Source: Flavobacterium urumqiense
Lineage (GTDB): Bacteria > Bacteroidota > Bacteroidia > Flavobacteriales > Flavobacteriaceae
NCBI RefSeq assembly: GCF_900108015.1
Contig: NZ_FNVP01000003.1
Coordinates: forward strand, 68,162 to 132,161
DNA length: 64,000 nucleotides
Direction: 5' to 3'
Shown here: positions 17,621-26,473 of the stretch, in pieces
Layout: each line of letters opens with the position of its first letter
How positions within the stretch are numbered: position 1 is the stretch's first letter
The notes under the pieces: generated by a model
Told to the model about the DNA's origin: nothing
Seen by the model: only the letters and a program-made list of their open reading frames with translations
The model's database searches: none
Position numbers and translations under genes: made by a program

Positions 17621-18786
17621 ATCGCGTGGATTGTGTTTTTAATTCTAAAAAAAGCTTCTTTTAGTATCTCCTCAGAAGTGGCAAAACTCATTCTAATATG
17701 ACCGTTTGCACCTTCGCCAAACCATTCTTTAAGACCGGGAACTATTGCAACTTTAGCATTGTTTAATAATAAATCATGAATTTCCTGGCTTGATTTCTGA
17801 GTACCTTTAATGTCTGCAAAAGCAACATAGCAACCGTCAGGAGCAGTACATTTAAAACCAGGAGTTGTATTTATTTCAGCAACAACCAGATCTCGCATAC
17901 GGTGTAAATGAGAAATAAAATTTTGAAGCCAGTAATCACATTCATTCAAGGCAGTTGCCACTGCAACTTGCGAAATTATATTTGCACCGTGAATCGTTGC
18001 ATTGTGGAGCGAGCTATCCATTAATTTTTTGAAATGTAATGCATTAGAAGCCATTACAGTGCCTATTCTTAGTCCCGCTAAACCATAAGATTTACTATAT
18101 CCCGTTACGGTAATTGTCCGGTCTCTGATTTCCTCGTTGATGGAAGCCATACTGATAAATACTTTTGGTGCATAAACGATGTCACTCCAGATTTCATCGG
18201 ACAAAATGATAAGGTTGTATTTACAGGCTAATTGCCCAATATGATATAATTCTTCTTTGGTGAAAACTTTTCCGGTAGGGTTTAAAGGATTGCACAAACA
18301 AATCATTCGGGTTTTTGGATTAATCAATTTTTCGAATAATTCAAAATCCATATTATTAATAGTAGTTCCAATAGGAAAAGGAACCGCAACGCCACCAATC
18401 GCTTCAATTGAATACCGAAAAAGGAAATCTACTGGATCAAAAATAATGGCTTCATCACCGGTTTTAAGGAACGTTTTGCAGATTAGATAGATCCCATAAG
18501 CAGCACTATCCACTGGAATTATAAAGGCAGGATTTGCCGGTATATTTCTTTTTTTTTGAAAAAAAGCAGCGACACTTTCTTTGAATTCTGGCATTCCTTC
18601 AGGATGACCGTAACTAAAATAGCGCTCTTTCGCAAAACGAGCTATAGATTCTGCGATTTCTGGAGCGCACGGGAAATCGGGGTCAGCAGCGGTCAAGGGA
18701 ATTACGCCGTCAGGCACTGATGCCCAACGCAGGTTATGCGCTCTTTTTTTTAAAATTTCAGAATTTATAGAACTATGATTGAACAT
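17617..18786 (-). CDS. Class I/II PLP-dependent aminotransferase
   Basis: The 389-residue protein has an N-terminal segment VIPLTAADPDFPCAPEI, the Asn/Pro motif NPLNPTGKVF, LSDEIWSD with the PLP Asp, the Schiff-base lysine in YSKSYGLAGLR, and near the C-terminus an Arg in HIRMSFA for the substrate carboxylate. It fits the aspartate/aromatic aminotransferase family; substrate not predictable. It is the first gene of a two-gene operon with the FAD monooxygenase. An 8-bp inverted repeat 28 bp upstream could be an operator. Confidence 0.88.
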   Translation of the reverse strand: MFNHSSINSEILKKRAHNLRWASVPDGVIPLTAADPDFPCAPEIAESIARFAKERYFSYGHPEGMPEFKESVAAFFQKKRNIPANPAFIIPVDSAAYGIYLICKTFLKTGDEAIIFDPVDFLFRYSIEAIGGVAVPFPIGTTINNMDFELFEKLINPKTRMICLCNPLNPTGKVFTKEELYHIGQLACKYNLIILSDEIWSDIVYAPKVFISMASINEEIRDRTITVTGYSKSYGLAGLRIGTVMASNALHFKKLMDSSLHNATIHGANIISQVAVATALNECDYWLQNFISHLHRMRDLVVAEINTTPGFKCTAPDGCYVAFADIKGTQKSSQEIHDLLLNNAKVAIVPGLKEWFGEGANGHIRMSFATSEEILKEAFFRIKNTIHAI

Positions 18787-18813
18787 AGATGGTTTTTTTA
18801 GGTTAATATAGTT

Positions 18814-18836
18814 GCTTATAAATTGGGGTTATAAGC
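18814..18836. promoter_or_regulatory. Candidate operator upstream of the aminotransferase operon
   Basis: GCTTATAA and TTATAAGC form perfect arms separated by 7 bp, 28 bp upstream of the aminotransferase start. No T-run follows, so protein binding is more likely than termination. The regulator is not encoded nearby. Confidence 0.4.
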
Positions 18837-19592
18837 ATAATTGAAAGTTTTATTTAAAATATAGTCGATTGCTTTTAATTGTCGATTATGTCAATTATTT
18901 TGTTTAATTTATATTATATAAAATTACAATATTTCCTACAAATTAAATATCAAAGTAAATATAAGATTTATTGTATAGAAATGAATACTGTAAAAATAAA
19001 TTTGCTTGATTTTATATTTTTTTTAATAACGACTGTATTATTGCAGTTTTTTATTACAGTTAAAAGAATTACGGCGTAACCTACTAATGATGGGGCTAGT
19101 CATTTTAATTTAATTTTATTGATTAATAATTGGATTTAAAAAAAATGAAAAATACAATTGTCCATACATAAATGTCATTTGACTATATATAAACGACAAT
19201 TGTTTAAAAGTTGATTTTTTATTGGTCGCTGTACTTTAAATTTACAGTTCATAATTGATTATTTATTGTTATTAAAAGTATTATAAGTCCGTTAAAGGAG
19301 TGTATCTGCATGGAAAAATTATTAACAACACTGCAATTAAATTGTAGAGCTGACTTATTTTTAGATTAAATTGTTATGGGTTATTTCATACTTTGACCTA
19401 GAATAAAGCAGTTTTGACTTTCTAAAGTTGAGGCTGTTTTTAGTTAAGTTTAATTTCTTTCTGCTAGTTTTCTACAAAATGAACGAGAATGTACAATTAC
19501 CCCATTTTAGAATCATATGAGGCGAAAAGTCTACCAGATTTGATTAGACTCTCATAAACAACTACCGAACTTTAAATAAAAAAAACTGCATA
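18837..19592. other. AT-rich gap of about 750 bp
   Basis: No convincing gene is present. A 66-codon plus-strand frame at 18879 is low-complexity and Ile/Phe-rich. A 19-codon frame begins with ATG at 19310 after AGGAG, an unusually good ribosome site for this genome, and ends in TTTTTAGATTAA; it may be chance. Confidence 0.35.
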
Positions 19593-19631
19593 AAAAAACC
19601 ACGTAAATAAAGAGTATCGTCGTGGTTTTTT
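19593..19631 (-). terminator. Terminator downstream of the ligase-like gene
   Basis: AAAAAACCACG pairs with CGTGGTTTTTT around a 17-nt loop. It is symmetrical in A/T runs and lies about 90 bp after the minus-strand ligase-like gene. Confidence 0.75.
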
Positions 19632-19717
19632 ATTTGTATTATTTGTTCTCATTGTTTACGCAAAGTTGAGAAGTTTTCGAACATTTCGCAGGTTGAATTA
19701 TTCCCCCATCAATCTGT

Positions 19718-21262
19718 TTAATTCTTATAGAAAGAGCTAATTTGCTGTAAATGTTGTTCAGTTTGGTATTTGTTAAAGTTGTCCCATTTAGGAGGAAGAC
19801 TTGTTTTTTCTCCATACATAGAATCAATGCAAACGTTGTTGTCTTTGTACTTTTCATGTAAAACTTCCAAAATTTTAAAGAAAAATTCGTCTAACAATAC
19901 TATCGCTTGAAATTCGGTTTTTAACGTGTTATATTTACTGTCAGATGGATTAAGTAATTGTAACAAATCTAAAACTTCATCCTTTTCAACTTCGTTTAGT
20001 TCCGTTAAATAACCGTATTTTAAAGTTTTAAAAACTAAATTATTCCAAGCTACGCTATCATGTCCCCATTTGACATCTGGTAATTTTAGCGCATGTTCAC
20101 AAATTAGAATAATGGAAAAAAGAACATCATTTAAATACTTTGCCGGGAATTCATCAAAGCTTCTAAATTCAAAACCACTTTGATACATTTTTTCCTGATT
20201 GAAATCAAGACCCACTTCCGAAAGCAATTCATATTCCATCTCTGACTGAATTTGATCTCTCCACCAAATATTTTCTTCTTTTTCAAACTTTAACAGCTTT
20301 CTAAAATCATCGACATTGTATGTTAGAATCTTTCCTTTAGGCATCGATTTGTTATAAGTGCCTACGCCAATATAACGAGACATAGCATTTCTCATAGAAC
20401 CCAAAGTGAATTTTTTGTCTAAATCATACTTAGTACTTATCACTCCCATAATATCGGGGCTTCCTAAAGTTGCTATAAAAAAAGGTTCAAACCATTGCAG
20501 CAAATAGATGGCGTTGGCGTGTGTTTTATCAAAATCTTTATAATCTACGATCCTGCTATTTTCTGTCAGTGTAGGTAAAGTAATGTGAAAATGGTACGTC
20601 CCATTGTTAAACAAAACAAGGTTTTCCTGATTGGTCATAAACATATTAAGACCATTGTTGTAATCTGGAAAATTTAATTTTTCTTTAATAACCTTTGATT
20701 CGTTTATAGTATCTAGGAATAACTTTTTAGTCGCTTTTAACTCTTTACAAGAATCGACGATAGTTCGGTTTTCAAAGTATTTTGTTACAAATTCGATCGA
20801 ATCACCATCAAAATGTACGGAACCCATCGTTTTATTTCTTTGAGTAATCATACTTTGAATATTATAGGGTTGGTCCTCAAGAAAAAGTTCCATGATGGAC
20901 TTTCCTAAATATTCCGGATTTTCAATTGGCGGGAGAGTCTCAGCTGTAGTATCTGTGTTCTCAAATAATGGCTTTACAGCTGATAAAGTTTTGTGCTGAT
21001 AGTTTATATCTAATTTTTCTAAGGAATGACTGTTCATCATTCTGCTCACTTTATAATTTTCATTCAGGCAAAAAGCTTTTTTTAATACAGGAGCTATGCT
21101 TTCCGGTTTATAGCATTTTCTGTAATCAATACTATATTTCTCAAAACCAATTTTTTCTTGTATAAATTCACCAGATACTATTAAGGATTCTTCAAATTGC
21201 ATGTAGGTTTCGTTTTCTAATCCAATTCCCCAATAATATTTTTTTGTCTGATTTTCTTTCAT
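19718..21262 (-). CDS. Probable carboxylate-amine ligase of the glutamate-cysteine ligase superfamily
   Basis: I do not recognise this 514-residue protein by name. It shows, in order, an acidic strand GIGLENETY (Glu16, Glu18), HFHITLP (His224, His226), a helix QWFEPFFIATLGSPD (about 256-270), RNAMSRYIGVGTYN (Arg291, Arg296) and FEFRSFDEF (Glu365, Arg367). An N-terminal GIxLExE strand, a HxH strand, the (Q)WxEPxxxAxxGSP helix and a C-terminal ExR strand occur in that order in glutamate-cysteine ligases and related amidoligases, which join a carboxylate to an amine using ATP. Function is inferred from motifs only. A putative Cys/His amidase gene lies 556 bp upstream on the same strand. Confidence 0.5.
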   Translation of the reverse strand: MKENQTKKYYWGIGLENETYMQFEESLIVSGEFIQEKIGFEKYSIDYRKCYKPESIAPVLKKAFCLNENYKVSRMMNSHSLEKLDINYQHKTLSAVKPLFENTDTTAETLPPIENPEYLGKSIMELFLEDQPYNIQSMITQRNKTMGSVHFDGDSIEFVTKYFENRTIVDSCKELKATKKLFLDTINESKVIKEKLNFPDYNNGLNMFMTNQENLVLFNNGTYHFHITLPTLTENSRIVDYKDFDKTHANAIYLLQWFEPFFIATLGSPDIMGVISTKYDLDKKFTLGSMRNAMSRYIGVGTYNKSMPKGKILTYNVDDFRKLLKFEKEENIWWRDQIQSEMEYELLSEVGLDFNQEKMYQSGFEFRSFDEFPAKYLNDVLFSIILICEHALKLPDVKWGHDSVAWNNLVFKTLKYGYLTELNEVEKDEVLDLLQLLNPSDSKYNTLKTEFQAIVLLDEFFFKILEVLHEKYKDNNVCIDSMYGEKTSLPPKWDNFNKYQTEQHLQQISSFYKN

Positions 21263-21818
21263 TTATACTAATTCTTTTTTTTTAATGGTTAAGTAACTTT
21301 ATTTTTATTTTTTTATTTGTAAACAGGATTTAATCCGTTGTAAGCCGCTTAAAAACAATGTTTTAGTATTTTAAGCGTAATTGTTTGCAATCCTTAATTT
21401 TTTTTCTATCTTTTAAACGAAAGGAGTTAAATTTCGGTTTCAGAAATCGTGCATTAGTGTCAACTGAACTATTGATAAAAAGTCAAATTTTATAATGTAG
21501 TTATAAATCAGGGTTGATTTTAATTACTTTTATATCAATAATTTAAGTAGATGAATAACTTAATTCCGGTTTTTGCTATTCTCATATTTTTCAAGTTGCA
21601 AAAGTACTTAATTATTATGTCATTTCCAAGAGGTTAATGGCACTATAATTACCGAGAAAGAAGGAAGTCAATTTTAGGATTATTTGAAGTGGTACTGCAT
21701 TTATAAGACAGTTGTTATTTATATTAAAAACCTATTTTTGTCCTTTCAAATGCGTTAGTGTTAGTATAGCTCAAGAAAATGTGGTGTGTTCGATCAATCG
21801 GATTTACTGCGACCCCAT
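21263..21818. other. Gap between the putative amidase and ligase genes
   Basis: No gene is visible in about 555 bp. If the two flanking minus-strand genes work together they are not tightly coupled at transcript level. The gap probably holds a promoter of the ligase-like gene. Confidence 0.4.
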
Positions 21819-22556
21819 TTAGTCATGATAGTAAAACACGTAGGAGGAATATAGCTCATCATTCCACCAGTCTTTCTTAATTTCCGAAAAGTAGTTGTAA
21901 TTTGATTTTCCTGCTTGTGATTGTAAAGGATATACCACAACACCATTTTCTCTATAGGCACGATTCAAATCCGTTTCAGGAACAACAGGAACAATATGGC
22001 CGGAGAGTCCTTTTTCTTTCCTTTTGGCACAAATTATTCCAACTCCTCCATTGAAGTTTACTTTATTTTGAATTTCATCAACATCAAACATCCTTTTCCA
22101 ACCAAAACTAGCTCCCCATTTCAAAAACCAATCGTGTATGGCACTAGAATAAATATGATCTACGGTTTCCCCATAAATAGCTTCCACTTCTTGTCCGTCT
22201 AATACTTTTTGCAGCGCGTCATCTGTCCACCAAACAGTAGGAACATAAACTCTAGAGAAATAGCAATAATCGAAAGTGTACACATTACAATACGTATCTT
22301 CTATTGTTCTTTGGTATCGAATATTTGTAGCAACATCGAGCTTCTTTATAAGTCGAGCAATACTCTCTCGCTTGGTCATTGGGTTAGTCAAATCTCTATA
22401 TGGAATGCTGGAATCACTAATGGGTTTGCACCTCATTAGCATAGAATCTAACCGTGATGCGGGATCCGGTAAAAGATTGGCAATCTTCATTTTGGAATTC
22501 GGTATTGAATCGTCAACTATTGGCTCAAAGGGAGCCGAAACGGTATCTTTCTTCAT
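21819..22556 (-). CDS. Putative Cys/His amidase (NlpC/CHAP-like fold)
   Basis: The 245-residue protein has no signal peptide. The central part reads TYCNVYTFDYC with a candidate nucleophile Cys90, then VPTVWW, HDWFLKWGASFGW, an aspartate/glutamine segment VDEIQNKVNFNGGVGIICAKR, and GHIVPVVPE with His187 and Glu194. The order C-N-x-F/Y-x-x-D, WW, FGW, NxGG and GHI is typical of bacterial amidases or endopeptidases of the NlpC/P60-CHAP type, including T6SS-like amidases. The N-terminal 75 residues, with a Pro-rich start, are not recognised. Without a signal peptide the target could be a cytoplasmic peptide or an isopeptide bond. Confidence 0.5.
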   Translation of the reverse strand: MKKDTVSAPFEPIVDDSIPNSKMKIANLLPDPASRLDSMLMRCKPISDSSIPYRDLTNPMTKRESIARLIKKLDVATNIRYQRTIEDTYCNVYTFDYCYFSRVYVPTVWWTDDALQKVLDGQEVEAIYGETVDHIYSSAIHDWFLKWGASFGWKRMFDVDEIQNKVNFNGGVGIICAKRKEKGLSGHIVPVVPETDLNRAYRENGVVVYPLQSQAGKSNYNYFSEIKKDWWNDELYSSYVFYYHD

Positions 22557-22932
22557 TTTGACTGATTTGATTTATTAGTTTAGCGCTTTGTAACCTGAAT
22601 ATTTTTATCAAGAAGCTGTTAAACTAAGTATTTTTGTAAAAAAAAGAGCTGTTGCATAGAGAAACCCTCAAAGCATCTTTATTTATTATTATCTTTTTTA
22701 AAAAATAAATGTAATAAAAAAAACTAAAAGAGGAAATATAATTCGGTTATAAATTTAAAATATTGATAGGTGTCAATTGCTGTCATGATTAGATTATGAA
22801 GTAAAAAAAGAAAAAAAACGAGCTGAAATGAGGCTTATTGTTGTGATTCTTGGTGGTGGATTTGTTTGCGTACAATCAAAATAATATTAGTTCCATCTGT
22901 ACGTCAAATAATTAGTCTTGTTAAAAATGTTT
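22557..22932. other. AT-rich gap, no gene seen
   Basis: About 375 bp lie upstream of the putative amidase gene. I see long A-runs but no frame or hairpin worth naming. Confidence 0.35.
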
Positions 22933-23146
22933 TTATTCCTTTTCGCTTTCAACTGCTTCTTTCACTTTATGTAATACCATTTGCCAATTTTCTGTTGAAT
23001 GTTCCTTTTCTTTTTCTGTCGAAATATTATCTTAGGTAACAGCTGTGACAGTTTTGTCGTCTCGATCCGTTATTTTATATGTCACTAAATTATAATTCTT
23101 TGGCTTAACTTTTTTTCACGACATAGAACTCAAATAAGTACTTTGC
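22933..23146 (-). pseudogene. Remnant of an SRPBCC/AHSA1-like protein gene
   Basis: The minus strand reads AKYLFEFYVVKK, then after a one-base shift KPKNYNLVTYKITDRDDK and TVTAVT, a stop codon, and DNISTEKEKEHSTENWQM followed by VLHKVKEAVESEKE and the natural stop. The ending, a Trp in NWQMVLHKVKEAVE, is the C-terminal helix of SRPBCC/AHSA1 proteins. More decayed sequence continues to about 23330. One stop and one frameshift within 200 bp support loss of function. Confidence 0.55.
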
Positions 23147-23376
23147 AATATTTTTTGCGGTTTTAGTTTTTTGATTATTCCTTTGTCCTAGTGCTTTTTT
23201 TCTCACATTCATCACTAATGGTTTCGGACTTTGCTTTCGGGCGGGTTGGGAACAAGCTTCAATTTTTCACGAAAGTTTAGTAGTAACATCTCCAAGTCTC
23301 TGTGTCAGGCTGCCATATGTAAAACCCATGGTAGCGGTTCGTTGTTTTCTCAAACCGTTTCTCTGATTATTTTTTT

Positions 23377-23586
23377 TCAAAATTTAGTAAGGGCAGAACC
23401 CTTATGAGCTGCAATATGATCCGTCTTGTTGCTTTTTATTTCATATTGAGGCTCTTCTTCCGTAGCGTGGTGTGTATACCCTTTGTAATCGAAGTCTTTT
23501 GTATGTATTTTAATGATAGTTCCAGAAACTCTACCCGCTTCGGAGTTCCAGCTTACTTTGTCGCTTATTTTAAATTTTGTTTCCAT
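23377..23586 (-). CDS. DUF2945 (HVA1/TUDOR-like) small protein
   Basis: From METKFKISDKVSWNS the protein is 69 residues. The pattern KVSWNSEAGRVSGTIIKI, YTHHATEEEPQYEIKSNK and HIAAHKGSALTKF is that of the DUF2945/HVA1 family, a small Tudor-like beta barrel of unknown role often found in one copy in bacteria. A frame starting 7 codons earlier is possible, but the family begins at the chosen Met. It lies 23 bp downstream of the DUF488 gene and is probably in that operon. Confidence 0.85.
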   Translation of the reverse strand: METKFKISDKVSWNSEAGRVSGTIIKIHTKDFDYKGYTHHATEEEPQYEIKSNKTDHIAAHKGSALTKF

Positions 23587-23609
23587 AAACTGATTTTTTA
23601 ATTGCAAAT

Positions 23610-24146
23610 CTAAATTTCATCAGAATAAAATACATTGCCATCAACTATTCTTGCTGGGGAAGTGTATTTATGTTCCTGAACTTTTCCTTTTGCCATAATA
23701 TGTAATACCGCCCAACCTTTTGCTTTTAAATAGTCGGACACCATCGAACGGTGACACCTCCACCAAACCGCCTCCGAGCACATATAAGCCGTGGGCTGTT
23801 CTAAAGCTATTTGTTCCAGTTTCACAATGGCATTTGCGAATTCTATGGTTTCCATATAATCAGCATAACCTCTGAAAGAATCATTGTTCCAGCGGTTGTT
23901 TTTTGAGTCTTTTTTCATTTTCCTTCTTCCTCCCAAATCGACCAAATGTATATATTGTATTCCAGTTTTAGCTAAGGATATTTTTATGTTTTCCAAGTCA
24001 AATTGTGGGAACCTGCGTGAGCCTGGGAACCTGCGTATGTCGACAAGAATTTTAATGTCAAAAGAACAAAGCATATTTAAAAATTCATCCAGACTATGAG
24101 TCGAATGTCCTATGGAATAAATGGTATATGTTGCTAATTTATTCAT
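23610..24146 (-). CDS. DUF488 family protein
   Basis: The 178-residue protein carries the DUF488 signature: YSIGHSTHSLDEFLNML at the N-terminus, LVDIRRFPGSRRFPQF, YIHLVDLGGRR, then FRGYADYM and a C-terminal CSEAVWWRCHRSMVSDYL with conserved Cys and His. The family is widespread and its biochemical role is not settled. Its start overlaps the end of the SMUG2-like glycosylase gene by 4 bp, so it is translated with it, which hints at a link with base repair. Confidence 0.88.
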   Translation of the reverse strand: MNKLATYTIYSIGHSTHSLDEFLNMLCSFDIKILVDIRRFPGSRRFPQFDLENIKISLAKTGIQYIHLVDLGGRRKMKKDSKNNRWNNDSFRGYADYMETIEFANAIVKLEQIALEQPTAYMCSEAVWWRCHRSMVSDYLKAKGWAVLHIMAKGKVQEHKYTSPARIVDGNVFYSDEI

Positions 24147-24838
24147 TTGGGATTGTTTAAGGCCAAAATATATTTGTCGATATACAGTTGTTTTTCTTTA
24201 GATTTATATTGCTGGATATATCTTGGATGTTCAAGGATTATTAAACCTTCAAACAACTTTGCTTCTTTGTTTAGCTTTTGGATAAATGCTGCATTTTTTT
24301 TCCCCAGCACAAAAACCTCGGAAGTATCTAATCCCAAACTGATGTGTTTTTTCAAAGACAAAATCATAAAATCTTTCACCATTTCAAAAAGAATAGAATC
24401 GTCATAATAATTGGCATTAATCCATTTGCCGGTTTTTGTTTGCCGGATAATTGCTAAAGGAAAGGGAGAGTTGATATAGAAATCTTGGTAGAAATTTTTT
24501 GCTCCGCCATATTCGGCAATCATCTCATACATAAAAACAGAAGAAACTTCGTGCGTATTAGCCGATTGCATTTTGAAACCGCAAGCACTTTCCAGTCGTT
24601 TTGTATCCGTAAATGGCACACCCGTTACCCCAGCGCCGTGACGGCTCGGGTTGATACCAACAATAAATCTTCTCTGTTTTGAATCGTTATAATATTTGTG
24701 ATAAAACTGTTGCATCACTTCCATTGTTTCAGGATTATCCAAGTAAGGATTCAGCACCTGAAAACCCTCTGGTAATTTGCCTAAATAGTGTAAATGGCGG
24801 TTGAAATCAATCACTTTATCTGCAAAGGTTTTTGGCAT
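24143..24838 (-). CDS. SMUG2-like uracil-DNA glycosylase family protein (DUF4918)
   Basis: The 231-residue protein has RFIVGINPSRHGAGVTGVPF near residue 55, which is the uracil-glycosylase motif 1 region (GINPxxxGAxxTGVPFTD), and EVFVLGKKNAAFI plus LEHPRYIQQY near the end, the motif 2 region with HPR. This is the SMUG2/DUF4918 branch found in Bacteroidota, expected to remove uracil or damaged bases from DNA. It is the first gene of a three-gene minus-strand unit with DUF488 and DUF2945. Confidence 0.82.
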   Translation of the reverse strand: MPKTFADKVIDFNRHLHYLGKLPEGFQVLNPYLDNPETMEVMQQFYHKYYNDSKQRRFIVGINPSRHGAGVTGVPFTDTKRLESACGFKMQSANTHEVSSVFMYEMIAEYGGAKNFYQDFYINSPFPLAIIRQTKTGKWINANYYDDSILFEMVKDFMILSLKKHISLGLDTSEVFVLGKKNAAFIQKLNKEAKLFEGLIILEHPRYIQQYKSKEKQLYIDKYILALNNPK

Positions 24839-25072
24839 TATGATTTATTTTATTTTTGTATCCTGCAAACTCTTTCAATATATTTATCGAAGTACAAAGA
24901 TGCAAAGTTTCTATTGTAGCCTATCGGTTTTTGCTATTTGATTCCATCTTTTTAGGCTTGTCGATTGGCTACATTCAAGTATGTTGACTTACAGTGACCA
25001 ATATATTATTTTGCTGCAAGAGGTTTTTGACTAAGTTAAGATTTTCTTCTGGTTAAACACTATTAATTCAAG
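24839..25072. other. Gap at the start of the cassette-like region
   Basis: No gene seen. Together with 25127-25234 it separates the glycosylase operon from the first small accessory gene. Confidence 0.35.
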
Positions 25073-25126
25073 TACAAAACCAATTTAGTATTATTCCGAA
25101 AACCTAAATCCGGCAAAACCGCTGCT
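25073..25126. repeat. Weak third copy of the cassette-boundary repeat
   Basis: GTACAAAACCAATTTAGTAT followed by CGAAAACCTAAATCCGG resembles the second half of the repeat at 31021-31061 (TACAAAACCAACTTCAAATT, then TAAAACCCAAATTGC). Similarity is partial and the first half of the unit is not recognisable. It lies directly downstream of the 104-residue protein gene, where a cassette boundary is expected. Confidence 0.4.
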
Positions 25127-25234
25127 GTGCGTGCGTTTTTATTTTGCTCTCAAAATTCCATTTAGAATTCCATAATATAATGAGTTGTAATATTCTCTTA
25201 CTCCAGAGTAAGTTATGTATACCGCTTTACATTT

Positions 25235-25549
25235 TTAACATAGTAATTTGTCAAAAACTGGGAATCCACCGTCTATAAATTTATTAAATAATCCTATATT
25301 GTAGAATTTTTTTAATTCTTCATATAATTCATTTTCTATTTTATTAGAATGTCCAGTCCAGCAATTATCTATTTGGTTTTGATAATTTATTTTCAATATA
25401 TCATCACATTTTTTGCAATGGAATAAATAATTTTTTGAATTATTTTTCATTTCAGATGTGAAATCTGCTTTCTTTCCGATATGAGCCTTTTCAATTTCTT
25501 CAAAAATCATCTCTTGTATAATAAAATTTTCGTTTTTTGTTTTGGTCAC
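25235..25549 (-). CDS. Small CxxC-containing hypothetical protein
   Basis: I do not recognise this 104-residue protein. It has a charged N-terminal helix (NFIIQEMIFEEIEKAH), a CKKC pair around 50-53 that may bind zinc together with Cys68 (DNCWTGH), and a hydrophobic C-terminus ending in Cys. The start lies only a few bases after the end of the repeat unit at 25557-25690, and a weaker repeat follows the stop, so it looks like a gene carried in a cassette. Very low GC content fits acquired DNA. Confidence 0.6.
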   Translation of the reverse strand: MTKTKNENFIIQEMIFEEIEKAHIGKKADFTSEMKNNSKNYLFHCKKCDDILKINYQNQIDNCWTGHSNKIENELYEELKKFYNIGLFNKFIDGGFPVFDKLLC

Positions 25550-25556
25550 TCAAAAT

Positions 25557-25690
25557 GACGCATAACTTTCTGGTACCAAAGCGGGTTTGGGATTAAATTA
25601 AGCCCATTCTTCTGATTTGCCAAATCATCCCAAATACAAAACCATTTTCCCATTAAGCCAATTGCCCAAATCCGTTATAGTAGCTTTTAG
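25557..25690. repeat. Cassette-boundary repeat, copy A (about 130 bp)
   Basis: The 47 bp at 25580-25626 match 30967-31013 with only three differences (AGCGGGTTTGGGATTAAATT at the start). The unit contains the hairpin GATTTGCCAAATC and, on the minus strand, runs from GCTACTATAACGG to AGTTATGCGTCA. It lies between the GNAT gene and the 104-residue protein gene. Size, ends with CTATAAC and GTTATGC, and internal symmetry recall attC recombination sites, but the match to the classical core is imperfect. Confidence 0.65.
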
Positions 25691-25738
25691 CGGTTCGGGC
25701 TTTTGCTCTTAATATGCTTTGCTTTCTTGTTGTAAATG

Positions 25739-26266
25739 TTATTGTGCCAAAGTGAAAATATTTACGTTAGGGTTTTCTTTGTCCCTTTCTAATGATTTTA
25801 CAAAATTGAATTTTAACAGAAGATAGGTTGAATTCTGATTCTCATAGTGTGTAAAGGCGAGTATTTTTTTAAACTTTAAAGTCTGAAACACGTAGTCAAT
25901 TACTACTTGAGCCGCTTCTTTCATTATTCCTTGTCCTTGAAATTTTGTCATAAGTTCATATCCGATTTCGCAACTATTTTTTTCGTTTGAAAAGTCAAAA
26001 AGACAAATTATTCCAACAAATTTTTTTGTCCTTGTCAAGCTAATTACCCAATAAATTGAGCTGTTATTTTTAATGTTATCATTAACGTTCTTAATAAATT
26101 TTATTGCATCATCAATTGCCTTGCTTGGTTCTCTGTCAAGATATTTGTTTATTTTTATGTCTGAACGCAAAGCAAAAATATTTTGAGTGTCATCAATTGA
26201 TAATTGTCTAAGAGTTAACCTTTCAGTTGTCAAAATTGGAAAAGGGGTGAAATTTCTGTTTACCAT
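25739..26266 (-). CDS. GNAT family N-acetyltransferase (RimJ/RimL-like)
   Basis: From MVNRNFTPFPIL the protein is about 175 residues. The order TERLTLRQLSIDDTQNIF, YWVISLTRTKKFVGIICLFD, CEIGYELMTKFQGQGIMKEA (acetyl-CoA loop) and ILAFTHYENQNSTYLLLKF matches the RimJ/RimL branch of acetyltransferases. Substrate unknown; ribosomal protein N-termini or small amines are possible. The frame extends 25 codons upstream, but that part lies in a probable boundary site (GACGTTAGCGGTCA), so the internal Met is chosen. Such enzymes are common cargo of gene cassettes. Confidence 0.85.
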   Translation of the reverse strand: MVNRNFTPFPILTTERLTLRQLSIDDTQNIFALRSDIKINKYLDREPSKAIDDAIKFIKNVNDNIKNNSSIYWVISLTRTKKFVGIICLFDFSNEKNSCEIGYELMTKFQGQGIMKEAAQVVIDYVFQTLKFKKILAFTHYENQNSTYLLLKFNFVKSLERDKENPNVNIFTLAQ

Positions 26267-26473
26267 TCTGTCATATTTACTTTGTCTACGTAGTGGTGTC
26301 GTAGCCTGACCGCTAACGTCAGTTCGTCTAAAAACCTTCAAACGAACTGTATTAAGTTAATTATTAAGTAAATATATATGATTTAAGCTACAATAAAAAT
26401 TCTTTCTGAGAAAAGTCGGTTGATAATTCGTAAAATAAAACAATCCATAAAAAGCGGTGTTAGAACCCCAAAA
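26267..26473. other. Upstream boundary of the GNAT gene
   Basis: On the minus strand GACGTTAGCGGTCA lies about 45 bp upstream of the GNAT start and resembles the end AGTTATGCGTCA of repeat copy A. The rest of the repeat unit is not recognisable, and nothing else is seen. Confidence 0.35.

Noticed and set aside
18879-19079. 66-codon plus-strand frame
   Set aside because: Low-complexity Ile/Leu/Phe-rich translation in an AT-rich gap with no homology.
25556-25690. Classical integron attC site
   Set aside because: The ends CTATAAC and GTTATGC do not match RYYYAAC/GTTRRRY well and the recombinase lacks the IntI insert; kept as a cassette-like repeat instead.
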